Part shown: in pieces, positions 11,357 through 27,576 of the stretch
How the letters are laid out: every line of letters starts with the position of its first letter
How positions within the stretch are numbered: position 1 is the first letter of the stretch
Assembly (NCBI GenBank): GCA_964006375.1
Contig: OZ023270.1
Span: forward strand, 70,956,082 to 71,020,081
DNA: 64,000 nucleotides
Direction of reading: 5' to 3'
DNA from: Tillus elongatus
Taxonomy: Eukaryota; Arthropoda; Insecta; Coleoptera; Cleridae
Translations under genes and position numbers: made by a program
Notes under the pieces: model-generated
Told to the model about the DNA's origin: nothing
Database searches by the model: none
Seen by the model: only the letters and a program-made list of their open reading frames with translations

Positions 11357-11550
11357 TATTAACTGCTAATACCGAGTAGCCAGACAGTCTTATCTCTGTT
11401 CGGCCCCTCCACGAAGTCCCTCGCCTGCCTACAGCCACCGGAAGACCCCCAGTGCCTCTCCATGGCATCCTTAGTCCACCTGTCTAAGGCGACAGAGACC
11501 GTCTTCCTACTTATGCCTATCACAGGCTTCGGGCCACAGAACGGCCGCCG
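11357..11550 (-). pseudogene. LINE fragment, post-RNase H linker
   Basis: The minus-strand frame without ATG reads VIGISRKTVSVALDRWTKDA, then MERHWGSSGGCRQARDFVEG and NRDKTVWLLGIS. This matches the linker between RNase H and the C-terminal zinc motif in R1/Loa-type insect LINEs. It is cut at both ends. The local GC content is high, like the nested LINE at 9345-10165. Confidence 0.6.
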
Positions 11551-11639
11551 GGAACCAAGTCATTGAGGTAGTCCACATGTTATCTGTTTCCAGTCGGAAT
11601 AGTTACATTCCTATTTTTACTATTTTGTATCGACTGTTG

Positions 11640-11925
11640 AAGTATGATTTAGAAAACTCTCATGGCAGTACTTTTCAGTAGGTAACATTAAAGTTTTTTT
11701 CAAAAGCTTCTCGTGACGGACGGAATCAAATGCCTTCTGCAGTCACAGTAAATATAATAGCAATGCCGTCACTTCTAACAAAGCAGTTGTGGTGGATCTT
11801 CCACCTCTAGATCTACACTGAACGCTGCTTTATAAGACCTGTTTTTCCATATAGATCTGCAACCTTGTTTTTATTATAGGTTTCAAAAACTTTGGACGAA
11901 GATGGTGTTGGAGAAAGGGTCGAAA
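11640..11925 (-). pseudogene. LINE reverse transcriptase fragment
   Basis: Minus-strand translation in shifting frames shows GRSTTTALLEVT and QKAFDSVRHEKLLKK. These match RT motifs around the first catalytic Asp (typically DLxKAFDxVxH; here the Asp-Leu is degraded). At least two frameshifts. No ends visible. Confidence 0.6.
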
Positions 11926-11929
11926 GTTT

Positions 11930-12985
11930 TATAGAGTAGATTCATAAGTAATAACAATATTAGCCCGTTTAATCTCAATCAGAAACACAACTCCCTGCAC
12001 ACACATATTTATTACGTTTCTTAAATAGAGCAATATAATAAACCTGTATAAATAGTTGACCCGTGACAGTTAGAACGTAGTGAGGTGAGAAAAGAATGTA
12101 CCAACAAAATATATTAAAATAAATTTAAAAAACTATTGAAAATATTTTAGTGAAAGTAACCTTGCAAAAATAAGAAAGCACAAGGTAAGAATTGTAGATA
12201 TAAAGTTGCATGTACGCTATGAGGGGTCGATTTATCTTAAAGCGATATTGCACCTAACCACAAAAGACCAAAACAATTAAAATTAGCGCATTGATAAAGC
12301 TTCCAATTAAATATTAGCCATTGTAAAACACAAGGTTTGCGAACATATGTCGCGCTTCAGTGTGGCAATGAACATTTTTCTCTTCAAAAACTCACTGCCA
12401 GGTCCTCCCCATTTATCTGGATATTCTAGTTCGCACTAACCCGTAGAAGGTCATACTGCCGTGAACGCATCATTATAGTAAACGTTTTCTACAAAAATTC
12501 GCTAAAACGCAACATATCAGCACGACAGAAACGAGTTGCCAATTTAGAATAACAGCAAAAGAATAAATATGCCGGAAGTTACGTTTTACCAAACTAAATC
12601 ACACGTACTACCCACAGAAAAGGAAGTTGTTGGCGTTTCTTATGGGAAAGATCTTAAATCATTATTAATCAAACTATGATTAAACCAATACCCCATTCAA
12701 GGTTATTCTTTCAATTAAACATTCATTATTGATTCCGGCCTAACCTATCATTATATTTAATTTGACGACTTTAGCCGGAATCAATTAGACGCCAATAAAA
12801 AGACGAGTTAAAGTTTCCTTGCGATGAATCATCCGAATAAATAATAGAATTGATTCTGTTCTATGCTGCCATTTGCGTGTGAACAATTTACATTTATAAC
12901 ATGTTAATTTGTACCGGAAAAAACAAATGATCATCCATTCAACTAATTTACGTTATCGCTGATGTGATGCTGCAAACATGTATTT
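11930..12985. other. AT-rich unique-looking interval
   Basis: No ORF above 60 codons, no terminal repeats and no RNA gene seen. TTCTACAAAAATTCGCTAAAA near 12490 faintly resembles a HINE-TA end in reverse. Confidence 0.3.
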
Positions 12986-13118
12986 TGTATTAGTGAATTT
13001 TCGTAGAAAAAATTCACTAATGGGGAGATCCCGACTTTTGAATTTTGAAAAAATTTTTGCAAATGATTGCGAACTAGGACCCCTAGAACCCATATCCGGT
13101 TAGTTTCAATTTTTATAT

Positions 13119-13301
<183 letters not shown>

Positions 13302-13321
13302 CACACCGATAACTCAAAAAA

Positions 13322-13745
13322 TAATGGGCCGATTTTGATCAAATTTGGCATCTACGTTTCTTTTGTAAATATCTTGGATAAGTTCGTTAGTCAGGAAAAT
13401 CGGACGAGGTTTTCCGGGAAAATTTTGAGTTTTCATTCGAAAAAAATTCTTATCTCAAAAAGTAATAAGACGATTTAAATAAAATTTGGCATGTACCTTC
13501 CTTTTGTAAATGGCCTTGATAAGTTTGTTAGCCAGGAAAATCTGACGAGGTTTTCCGGGAAAATTTTGAGTTTTCCTTCAAAAAAATTTTTTATCTCAAA
13601 GAATAATGGGCCTATTTTGATAAAATTTGGCATGTACCTTCCTGTTGTAAATGTCTTTGATAAGTTCGTTAATCAGAAAAATCGGACGAGGTTTTCCGGA
13701 AAAATTTTGAGTTCTCATTTGAAAAAAAATTTTATCTTAAAAAAT
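13322..13745. repeat. 141-bp tandem repeat, three units
   Basis: The phrase TTGATAAGTTCGTTAG recurs every 141 bp. Because 141 is divisible by three, reading frames stay open across units. I see no initiation context or domain and treat the ORFs as incidental. Confidence 0.85.
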
Positions 13746-14156
13746 TAAAACTCTATGATAACCAAATTTGGTAGGTAGGTTTACGATATAAAAAGTAAAC
13801 TATACACCAAAATTTAGATTTCTATGTTACAAGAAAAAAAAGTTATAATAAAATATTTTGTGCCAGATCATTTTTATGAAAATTCACTACCATAACGCAC
13901 TTGCTGCGTCTTCGACTTTTTACTACGTATAATATTACTGTTACTAGGGATAATATTTAAACATATACAAAGATTTTTTATGAGATACTTTATTCTGGAA
14001 GGTGAAACACACTTGTCCCTTATTTTTAGTGAATTTTCGTAGAAAAAATTCACTAATGGGGATATCCCGACTTTTGAATTTTGAAAATTTTTTTGCAAAT
14101 GAGCGCGATCTAGGACCCCTAGAACCCATATCCGGGGTCAGTTTCAATTTTTATAT

Positions 14157-14159
<3 letters not shown>

Positions 14160-14240
<81 letters not shown>
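14160..14240. repeat. (TA)n microsatellite
   Basis: Standard central position of the HINE-TA copy at 14026-14992. Confidence 0.95.
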
Positions 14241-14244
<4 letters not shown>

Positions 14245-14254
14245 CGCACCGGTA

Positions 14255-14820
14255 ACTCAAAAAATAATAGGCCGATTTTGATAAAATTTGGCATGTACCT
14301 TTCTTTTGTAAATGGCTTGGATAAGTTCGTGAGTCAGGAAAATCGGATGAGGTTTTCCGGGAAAATTTTGAGTTTTCATTTGAAAAAAATTTTTATCTGA
14401 AAAAGTAATAAGCCGATTTTAATAAAATTTGGCATGTACCTTCCCTTTGTAAATGGCTTTGACAAGTTCGTTAGTCAGGAAAATCGGATGAGGTTTTCCG
14501 GGAAAATTTTCAGTTTTCATTCGAAAAAAATTCTTATCCCAAAAAGTAATAAGCCGATTTAAATAAAATTTGGCATGTACCTTTCTTTTGTAAATGGCTT
14601 TGACAAGCTTGTTAGTCAGAAAAATCGGACGAGGTTTTCCGGAAAAATTTTGAGTTTTCATTCGAATTTTTTTTTATCTTAAAGAATAATGGGCAGATTT
14701 TGATATAATTTGGCATGTACCTTCCTTTTATAAATGGCATTGATAAGTTCGTTAATCAGAAAAATCGGACGAGGTTTTCCGGAAAAATTTCGAGTTTTCA
14801 TTTGAAAAAAAATTTTATCT
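14255..14820. repeat. 141-bp tandem repeat, four units
   Basis: Four units at 141, 141 and 140 bp spacing, one more than in the neighbouring copy. Unit number therefore varies between copies. Confidence 0.85.
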
Positions 14821-14992
14821 TAAAAAATAAAAAATCTATGATAACCAAATTTGGTAGGTAGGTTTACGATATAAAAAGTAAACTATACACCAAAATTTAG
14901 ATTTCTATGTTACAATAAAAAAAAGTTAAAATATTTTGTGAGAGATCATTTCTATGAAAATTCACTACCATAACGCACTTGCTGCGTCCAGG

Positions 14993-15589
14993 CTTTTTAT
15001 TATTATTTATTCATTGATAAAAATTATACAGTATGCTTATACAATAAGTCTATGACTTGTGGTGTACATTTGCACAATTTTAAAAAATATATCTAAAGCA
15101 ATGTGACAATTATATACCAAATTCAGCAAACTTCAAATTTTGACAAACCAGATAAAAAAAAATCCTCACTTTTATTTCTTCAATCTAATGCTTCACCCAC
15201 TGCCTTAATTTATGATAGATCTAAACCACTTCAATACACCATCTTAACTATCACTCTATCTCCACATACCATATTTTTGCCAAAATTATTAATTTTATAT
15301 AAGATCAAAACTGACATTAAACGTCATATATGATATCATTAACTTGATTCTTTTGCCACAAGATGAGACTAGCTTCTTGAATAGTTTAGGATTATACAAG
15401 GGTCGATCAATAAGCACCCTAGTTTGAAGAAGACGGATGACATTGTTGTGGAAAGTTGGCATTGGGGTCGCGTATTGTCATTTGTCAGACCACATCATAC
15501 TAAATTTCAGACTGATTCATTGGTTAATTTTTATTTGTCAGCCAGTTGTATGACACGTGTTTCATGTTTCTCGGCAGCAGCTAAAAAAG
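14993..15589. other. AT-rich interval, nothing recognised
   Basis: ORFs of 76 and 64 codons exist but show no family signature. This is the spacer between HINE-TA copies. Confidence 0.3.
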
Positions 15590-17590
15590 TTCGGGACGCA
15601 GCAAGTGCGTTATGGTAGTGAATTTTCATTAAATCCTTCAAATTTGAATAACTCAAGTTTTTTTAAAGTTACTTAGTCACAATATCAGAAACGCACGTGG
15701 AAACAAATTAAAATCTAGTAGGGTTATCATTGCTTCTATATAACGCTGTCAACACATGTACCCACGATCACTCGCACCCGCATGAGAAATGGCGTATTGC
15801 TAGATAATTCAATTTTTATTACAAAACCTGTAACCAACAGATTAAAACTTGGCAAGGTTATTGGCCATATGAGAAGCTATGATAAAAATATAGTGCCTAG
15901 CACTCGCAAGCCGTAGAAGAGATGGGAAGGGAGTACATCTTGAAAGTTATTTACATTTTTATTTAAAAAACTATACATACTAACAGATTAAGACTAAGCG
16001 TGGTGATTGATCCTATAAAGTGCGATCAAACAAATATAGCCCCAAACACTCGTAAGCTGTAGGAGAGATGGGAGGGGAGAAGATCTTGACAGATATTAAA
16101 ATTTTTATTTAAAAAACTGAACATACTAACAGATTAAGACTAAGAGTAATTATTGCTCATATGAAATGCTATGAAAAAATGTAGCCCCAAACACTTGCAA
16201 GCCGTAGGAGAGGTGGGAGGGGAGGAAATATCGACAGAAAATAAAAAAAATATTGTAAAAACTATACACACTAACAGATTAAGACTAAGCGTGGTTACTG
16301 CTCCTATTAAATGCTAGCAAAAAAATATAGGCCCAAACACTCGCAAGCCTTTGGAGAGTTGCGGGAGGTGGAGGAAAACTTGACGGATAATTAAATTGTT
16401 ATTTCATACATACTGACAGATTAACACTCACGTAGTTATTGCTCCTATTAAATGCCATCAAAGAAAATATAGTCCCAAACACTCGCAAGTGGTAGGAGAG
16501 ATGTAAGGGGGGGAAATCTTGACAGATAATTAAATTTTTATTTCAAAAACTATACATACTAACAGATTAAGTCGTAGCGTCGTTATTGCTCCTATTAAAT
16601 TCTATCAAAAAAATATAGCTCCAAACACTCGCAAGCCGCAGGAGAGATCGGAGGGGAGGAGATCTTGACAGCTATTAAAATTTTTATTTCAAAAACTATA
16701 CATACTAACAGATTAAGACTAATCGTGGTTATGGCTCCTATAAAATGCCATGAAAAAAATATAACACCAAACACTCGCAAGCCGTAGGAAAGATGGGAGG
16801 GGAGGAAATCTTGACAGATATTGAAATTTTTGTTTTAAAAACTGAACATTCTAACAGATTAAGACTAAACATAATTATTGCTCCTATATAATTCTATCAA
16901 AAAATATGGCGCCAAACACTCGCAAGCCGTAGGAGATGTGGAAGGGGAGGAAATATTGACAGCAGGTAATTAAATTTTTATTTCAAAACCTATTGTTTAT
17001 CTATCTTCCAGAATTTTTAAAATGAAACTGCGAGCGACTTTACCTTTATTTTGCTGTACTAAGTTTTAACATGAAATAAAAATTTTCGTTAGCAAGATTT
17101 AAAAAAAAGATGTTTAGGGTAGTCACTGGGATTCCATACTAGGACCAAGATTATTTATTGAAATTTTTATTTCAAAAACTGAACATACTAACAGATTAGG
17201 ACTAAACGTGGTTATTTCTCCTTTAAAATTTTATCAAAAAAATATAGCCGAATTTTCACACAAACATGTGTTATATTTCGATGAAACATGCAAAAATGCA
17301 TGTGGTTTTCGATTTAAAAAAGAAACTTTGTATCACCAACGACTTATGGCCCACTCTGTAATTGTAGAATTAATTTTATAAGATGCAGCTCAAGATACCC
17401 TATAACTAACATACACAATTTCTTCCCGTATCTTGTATATTAACGGATATATTGAGCTTTTTTCTACGATAATTCGCTAAAAATTCTAGACAATTAAACC
17501 ATAAACTCTAACTAAAACTACTGTCAAAGCATCAGAGAAAGGATCTATTTCAAATGAATTTTCTGGAAATATTTAAGTGAAATTCACTAA
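15590..17590 (-). mobile_element. HINE-TA variant carrying a satellite array (reverse)
   Basis: Reverse-oriented 3' end at 15590: TCGGGACGCAGCAAGTGCG then TTATGGTAGTGAATTTTCAT. The far side (about 17270-17590) carries the family's reverse internal blocks: ACCAACGACTTATGGCCCA, then TATATTGAGCTTTTTTCTAC and a TTTGAATGAATTTT-like stretch. The normal TA tract is absent. A ~145-bp tandem array occupies the middle. The distal boundary is uncertain because another reverse copy starts at 17592. Confidence 0.5.
15800..17000. repeat. Satellite-like array, ~145-bp unit, about 8 copies
   Basis: The phrase CTAACAGATTAAGACTAA recurs near 15836, 15979, 16128, 16273, 16415, 16560, 16707 and 16851, with spacing of 142-149 bp. 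Each unit also holds CCAAACACTCGCAAGCCGTA and GGAGAGATGGGAGGGGAGGA. Units diverge by point changes and small indels. One detached unit lies at 17158-17250 after a ~150-bp unrelated stretch. The array is bracketed by HINE-TA-type sequence. Confidence 0.9.
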
Positions 17591-17591
17591 A

Positions 17592-19878
<2,287 letters not shown>

Positions 19879-20100
19879 ATCAGGTAATTACTGATCCCAG
19901 TGGATGGCAACAAGATGGAACCTGAATTAAATACCATCCGTAGCAATAGTTAATAAAAACAAAATAAGATAAGATTATTATTATTGATTTCCAAACCCTT
20001 GACGAAAATGAAGGTATTACAAATAATTTTGGCTAAATTTGTAAAAATAAATCAGTAGTTGCTCTTGAAATATATCAAAAAGATAACACAAGGTGTACGT
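19879..20100. other. AT-rich spacer
   Basis: No features seen between two HINE-TA copies. Confidence 0.3.
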
Positions 20101-20101
20101 T

Positions 20102-21840
<1,739 letters not shown>

Positions 21841-23190
21841 TTTTATGAATTCGATTACTACCTTTAAAATGTTCCATCTATGAGGTTATAAAATAAATGC
21901 AAATAAATTGATGTGTCCCGGTATACTTGCAGCCAGTACGGATAATAAAACAATCAACCTTGAAGCTTTAAAATATTTTTTTATTAATTTCAAGTATAAT
22001 TAGTTATAATTTAGAACTGTTTCTCATAAAACATTTTAACCACTTCCTGTACCATAGGACATTGCAAAGGAAATCAAATCTGAAACGACTTATAATTATA
22101 TGCACACATTATTCTAACACAATAAATAAACGTATGCTGACATTCCTTCTCTTTCCTCTTTACAGATTCTCATACATCCATAATAGAGTAAACTAGAATT
22201 ATCGGTTGTTAAGCCGATAAAAAAATTAAACATTCCTGACAATTGTATCCTTGGCCGTTTAGATTTTGGAACATTTTTCGTAGTATGTTTCTCACCGCTT
22301 TATGCCTAATGGCGGCATAGGAAGTCGTTATAGTTTCCTTAAGGTATGTTTTTAATGTCAGGAAGAGGCTATCGTAAGTGAAAATAGATATGTAGACTTC
22401 CTTCTTGATTTTACGGGTGTCTCAAAGATTATTCTTGTTCTGCAGGTATAGGGTTTACACTTTATTTTCTTAAGTGTGTCCCAAACTGGATGGGAATGTA
22501 TTGCTATCTCCGTTATTATTAGAGATAGGGAGACGATTAGATTAGCAATGTTTTGTAGAATTTCATGCTCGTTCCAAGTATGACTTGTATTTTGCCCTGC
22601 CTCTTCAAGTTATTTTGATAAAACCAAAATTTGTCGATTTCTTTTTTCTTCAATATCTAAGTAGGCGTTGATCTGACATGTCTAAAACTTGCACATTATC
22701 AGGACACTTATCACAGAGTAATCTTTTTGTGCTCTTCTCAACTTTGGATTGTCATTTGTTTTTGAGCTACAGGCATTAACGTTTGTTTTTATGATGGCAG
22801 CCATATTGGATTTTTTTTCTCATGTGATAGCCTGTGAAAAGAGCTTTTCAATGATGTACAACATGCTAGAGAAATCTTGTAATTGCACTGACAATTTTGA
22901 GACGAACCGCTTTGAGGATAGTAGGCTATGAAATCCAATACCAGAAAACAAATGACAAAACAAAAAAGTGTTCAAAAAGCAGCAGGCTATGTAAAAAGAG
23001 CTTTTCAATGATGTACAACATGCTTGGTAAATCTAATTGCACTCACAATTTTGAGAAACACCGTTTTGAGGATAGTAGGCTATGAAATCCAATACCAGAA
23101 AACAAATGATAAAAAGAGTGTTTAAAAAGCAGTTGGTCATGAAGTCTAACAATAGACTTCTACTTTTAACATAATTTTTCGTAATGATTC
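21841..23190. other. Interval without recognised genes
   Basis: Longest ORFs are about 60 codons. A ~157-bp tandem duplication lies at its right side (next entry). Confidence 0.3.
22829..23131. repeat. Tandem duplication, ~157-bp unit x2
   Basis: AAAGAGCTTTTCAATGATGT occurs near 22838 and 22997, and GAGGATAGTAGGCTATGAAA near 22913 and 23067. The second unit is slightly shorter. No coding potential seen. Confidence 0.85.
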
Positions 23191-23214
23191 ACGATAAAAA
23201 AGATTGTGATTTAA

Positions 23215-25079
23215 CACAGTTTAGAAAATTAGAAAATTCCGAATACTTCCGGTGATAATTGGAAAAAACCGAAAACTCATAAAATATGTTTTATTTTTTT
23301 CTGGCGTTATTAGAAAAGATATAACAAAACGAATTACACTTCATCAAGGTCAATATTTCTCTCCTACAAGATGGCATTTTCAAATTTGAAATCCGATGTT
23401 TCGTCTTTCAGAAACCATCAACTACATTTTTTCAAATACGGCTTTGGATTTTTTATGTCATATTTTGTTACCTTTGGACTACCTAAAAACAATACCTCAT
23501 CAGAACTTTTGAATTTCAAACGTTTTGATAACAAAAAATGACATTTTCAGTATTTATTGAAAATATTTAATGCTTACTTAACTTTTAAAACGGACAAATT
23601 AAAAAACCTAAAGTAAATGCTCAAATAAGCCCCCTTGGACTTCTATGCATTTTCGCATACGTCTTCGCAGATTGTTCATAACAGCCCGGTGGATTATTCT
23701 TCCTCTTGCTCGTAGAGTTGTGAATTCTAACACTAACTTTTGGCGCAAAATCTTTATATCATTCCGAAAAGTATCCTTGAATAAGCGATTTGGAAAAATT
23801 ACATTCATCTGTCCAGATGATTTTATTTAAGAAATCATCATCTTGTTGCATTTTTCCGTCAATCCAATTGGAGAATTCAAGCCTACTGTCCCTGTCTCCT
23901 GGTCTTAGTTCTTGGCAAACATGAAGTTTATAGGGATGATACTTATGTTTTTTTAAAGCCCTCTGAATTCGGCTTCTAGTCATATTCAGTTCTGAAGCAA
24001 ATTTCCGTGTTGAACCACTGGGATTTTCCGTAATCTTTAACAAAACGTTTTGGTGAAATATCTTTGACATGTTATCGCAAAATATTATAGTAATAAAAGA
24101 TTGCATAGCATGATTTTATAACGATTCTTACATCATTTAAAACAGCTTCTTCATCTTCAGCTTCTATTTGTTGGTCGTACGAATTTCTAGGTTTACCAAA
24201 ACTACTAAAGAGACCTAAATTTCTGTCCAAATTGTTAAAATATGAATAATGGCGTTGTGGACGCTCGGGGTATTGCTCTAAATACCGTTCACATAAAATG
24301 TGCGAGTTTCTGTTATTACTATAATAAATCCGAAGCATATCACGTTTCTCGAAATTGGAAAACACCATTTTTGCTCTCTTAATGTTTATTTTGAAAGTTA
24401 AATTGTCAAAAGTTCTATTGTCATATTATGACAAGCAAGCTTGATATTTCTGAATATCAAAGCCCCCGAGATGAACGAAGAGACATGTCATTGCATTGCA
24501 TTGGATTGAACATAAAATATTTGACTCATAATCATAAATTCGGGTTCATCTTTACCTACCTAATCAATTTATATTATTGAAGAAATATTTTGATTCAAAA
24601 GCAGAGTCGTATTAAATATTTTCAAGAAAGACGGAAAATGTCATTTTTTGTTATCAAAACGTTTGAAATTCAAAAGTTGTGATGAGGCATTCTTTTGAAG
24701 TAGTCTAAAGGTAACAAAATATGAAATAAAAAATTCAGGGTCGTATTTGAAAAAATGTAGTTGATGATGGTTTCTGAAAGACGAAACATCGGATTTCAAA
24801 TTTGAAAATGCCGTCTTGTAGGATAGGAAAAGTGACCTTGATGAAGTGTAATTGATTTTGTTATATCTTTTCAAATAACGGCAGAAAAAAATAAAACAGA
24901 TTTTATGAGTTTTTGTTTTTTTCCGATTATCACCGGAAGTATTCGGAATTTTCTAATTTTCTAAACTTCATTTTGCTGAGCAACAAATTGCGCAACTTCG
25001 CCAGAATTAATCTACGTTGTATCTCTTACAGTTTCCGAGATACCAATGATGAGGCTCGAATTTGAGCCACCCTGTACTT
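23215..25079 (-). mobile_element. Tc1/mariner element, family C, left end shortened
   Basis: Long inverted arms: TTTAGAAAATTAGAAAATTCC at 23221 pairs with GGAATTTTCTAATTTTCTAAA near 24966. Similarity continues inward about 320 bp to the GAAAATGTCATTTTTTG segments. The right arm extends another ~110 bp to a typical mariner end (GAGCCACCCTGTA near 25068). The left arm lacks that outer part, so the element is probably immobile. The minus-strand transposase lies between the arms. Confidence 0.8.
23608..24368 (-). pseudogene. Mariner C transposase, partial
   Basis: Start at 24368 (MVFSNFEKRDMLRIYY), with a DUF4817-like N-terminus containing RYLEQYPERPQR. After a frameshift comes the second helix-turn-helix (TRKFASELNMTRSRIQRALK, HKYHPYKLHV). 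The first catalytic region follows (IIWTDECNF). The segment with the other two catalytic Asp residues is deleted. A C-terminal remnant ends CIEVQGGLFEHLL at 23608. Inactive. Confidence 0.85.
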
Positions 25080-25614
25080 CGAGAGTGTAATCTAAGTTTC
25101 AGAAACCAGAAAACAATAGGTATATGTACTTAAATCTTTATCAAATATTTGTAAAGAACTGAAAAATCTCAGTTGCAGAAACGTCTTGTTAAATTCATGC
25201 TATAAACAAAGCAAGTTACAGTATTTTCCCTCAGTTAGAGCAGGCTTCTAGCTCAAAGAACTTACATTGTTCTAACCGTGTACCTATTTAGCTCAAACCC
25301 GAAACGCTCCAAGTATATGACCGCATAAAAACTTTCTTATTATGCATTAATTCCCGTGCAATAATGGACCCAATAAACAACCGCAACAACACTATATAAC
25401 CTAAACAACGGCGCAGCAGCCGCAGTATTAAGTATACACAATACCCCCTTAGGCAATTCATAAATACGGAGACAATCGTAAAGCAATCCACGGCTATCTT
25501 GTTTATTTCTTAATCTAAAGAAGCCACGGACCTAAATAACAAACAAAAACTTAATTCATGCTTACATCTTCCATCAAAACACGTGATCGAGCTTACAAAG
25601 CATTTCATTGGTGA
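25080..25614. other. Interval without recognised genes
   Basis: ORFs up to 67 codons with no family signature. Confidence 0.3.
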
Positions 25615-25735
25615 CTCGTGCTAACTTGAAAATTTACTGGAGGTAAGACTTTTGGAAAATTTCTTCCAACGAGAGCAAATTAGGGCCCCTGAAACCCATA
25701 TTTGGGGTCTGCTTAAATTTATATGTATATATATA
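25615..25735 (+). mobile_element. HINE-TA 5' block fragment
   Basis: Contains degraded GACTTTTGGAAAATTTCTTC, GGGCCCCTGAAACCCATA, GGGGTCTGCTTAAATTTATA and ends ATGTATATATA. It abuts the left end of mariner A2, so the mariner entered at the TA tract. Confidence 0.65.
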
Positions 25736-27576
25736 GGGTGGCGCATTGAAAACGAAACAGACCGATTTGCGTCCAGAGTTTTTTTTAAGAAACTCTGAAA
25801 CACGTCAATTTTAATATTGAGGGGGGACATGTTTTGACATAAAACTCAACTTTGTTACATCAACCCCTTAAGGGTGGTGATAACAACCCTTATATTTTAA
25901 ATAGGGAACATGGGTCGAGTGTTACATCATTTGAAAGCTCTTTCTTTTCTGAATTCAGCACACTAATTTTTTTGGGAGTTTTATAAATTCGTTTAAAAAT
26001 TATTCACAGTTGGAGTTGCAAGAACGTATTTCATTCATTGTGATAAGAGATGCACTAATTAGTCAATTTTTCGTTAAAAAAAACTAAAAAAACAAAACCA
26101 AACGTTCAAAAATGTTTATTCAGTTAAGTAATTGTTCAAATTGTTGACCACCAGCTTCCACACAAAAGTACAAATTTTGTTCAAAACGAGCTCTGACATT
26201 CTGGAGTATTTGTGGAGTTATTAGACGGCACTGTTCAACAATTCGTCGTCGTAATTCTTCTAGAGACTCCGGTTCTGTTGCGTAAATTCTACTCTTTAAA
26301 TGGCCTCATAGAAAGAAGTCTAAATGAGTTAAATCCGGTGATCCAGGGGGCCACTCAATAACACCTCTACGCCCAATCCATGGCTCTGGAAACTCTCTGT
26401 TCAAAAACTCCCTAACACTTTGTGAATAATGCGGATGAGCTCCATCCTGTTGAAACACTAATTGATTTTCTTGATAACGATCATCATTTTCAACAATGTC
26501 AATTAGTAGAGGGTAAGCGATATCTTATAGTAACTACAAATACGTTTCGCCACTCAAATTGCCATTAAGAAAAATTGGTCCGATTAAACGGTCTTTAAAA
26601 ATACAAGTTCAAACAATAAATTTCTGTGGAGTTTGATTGTGGACTTCGTGAAAATTTCTTGGATTATTATCTGCCTAATAACGACAATTATGACGATTGA
26701 CTGTAGAGTTTAATAAAACAGACGCCGATCAAAATCATCTTCATTCAGTTGTTGTATAAGATGAATTTTATACGGGTGACATTTATGATGCTTCAATATT
26801 CGCTGAATAGTTCTTCTTTTGATGTTTGAAACAGTGGCCAATGTTCTCGTGCTCAAAGTTGGGTCGGCAACAATTTGTCCTAAAACTTCAATCTCAGTAG
26901 TCTCATTTTTAACCGGAAATTCACGTTCAGGATCCCGTTCTTGTTGGCTACTGAACCACGTTGTCGAAACTTTGCAACTAACTCCAAAATGTATTTTCTG
27001 TTAACATGTCTATACGGATGTCGTTCATTAAACAAATTTGCCGTACGGTTGGCACAGTCATCGTTTTTGAAAAAAAGAGTAATTATTTCAACTCTTTCTT
27101 CTACAGAATACACCATTGTGAAATTAATTTTCGGTAGTACTAGCAAGTATCAAACCGACCGATAAACTGACATAATAAACCGCATTTCTCTCATTCCGAT
27201 GAGATATGTTCTGATAGTCAATTTTTTGTTTACAAACCAACAAAACATTGACTATCAGCACATTTCTTATCGGAATGAGTGAAATGCGTTTTTGCATTTT
27301 CAACTGTGAATAATTTTTAAACGAGTTGATAAAATTTCCAACAAAATTAGTGTGCTTAATTCAGAAAGGAAAGAGCTTTCAAATGATGTAACACTCGACC
27401 CATATTCTCTATTTAAAATATAAGGGTTGTTGTCACCACCCTTAATGGGTTGATGTAACAAAGTTGAGTTTTACGTCAAAACATGTCCCCCTCAATATTA
27501 AAATTGACGTGTTTCAGCGTTTTTAAAAAAAAATTCTCTGGACGCAAATCGGTCTGTTTCGTTTTCAATGCACCAC

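Larger units (their letters stand above)
14026..14992 (+). mobile_element. HINE-TA, complete copy
   Basis: Same organisation as the preceding copy: hairpin start at 14026, TA tract 14160-14240, block GTCGCACCGGTAACTC, four 141-bp units (anchors near 14319, 14460, 14601 and 14741), and 3' hairpin at 14973-14987 followed by CCAGGCTTTTTATT. It lies about 110 bp downstream of the previous copy in the same orientation and is very similar to it. Confidence 0.85.

Noticed and set aside
11640..11925. Host gene exon on the minus strand
   Set aside because: GRSTTTALLEVT and KAFDSVRHEKLLKK are reverse transcriptase motifs.
13491..14400. Repeated peptide (LPFVNGLDKFVSQENRTRF-like) in HINE-TA internal repeats
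   Set aside because: Open because the unit length is a multiple of three; no consistent start, frequent breaks in other copies, and no known domain.
15800..17000. CRISPR-like array
   Set aside because: Units are ~145 bp contiguous tandem repeats without short identical repeats separated by unique spacers, in a eukaryotic context.
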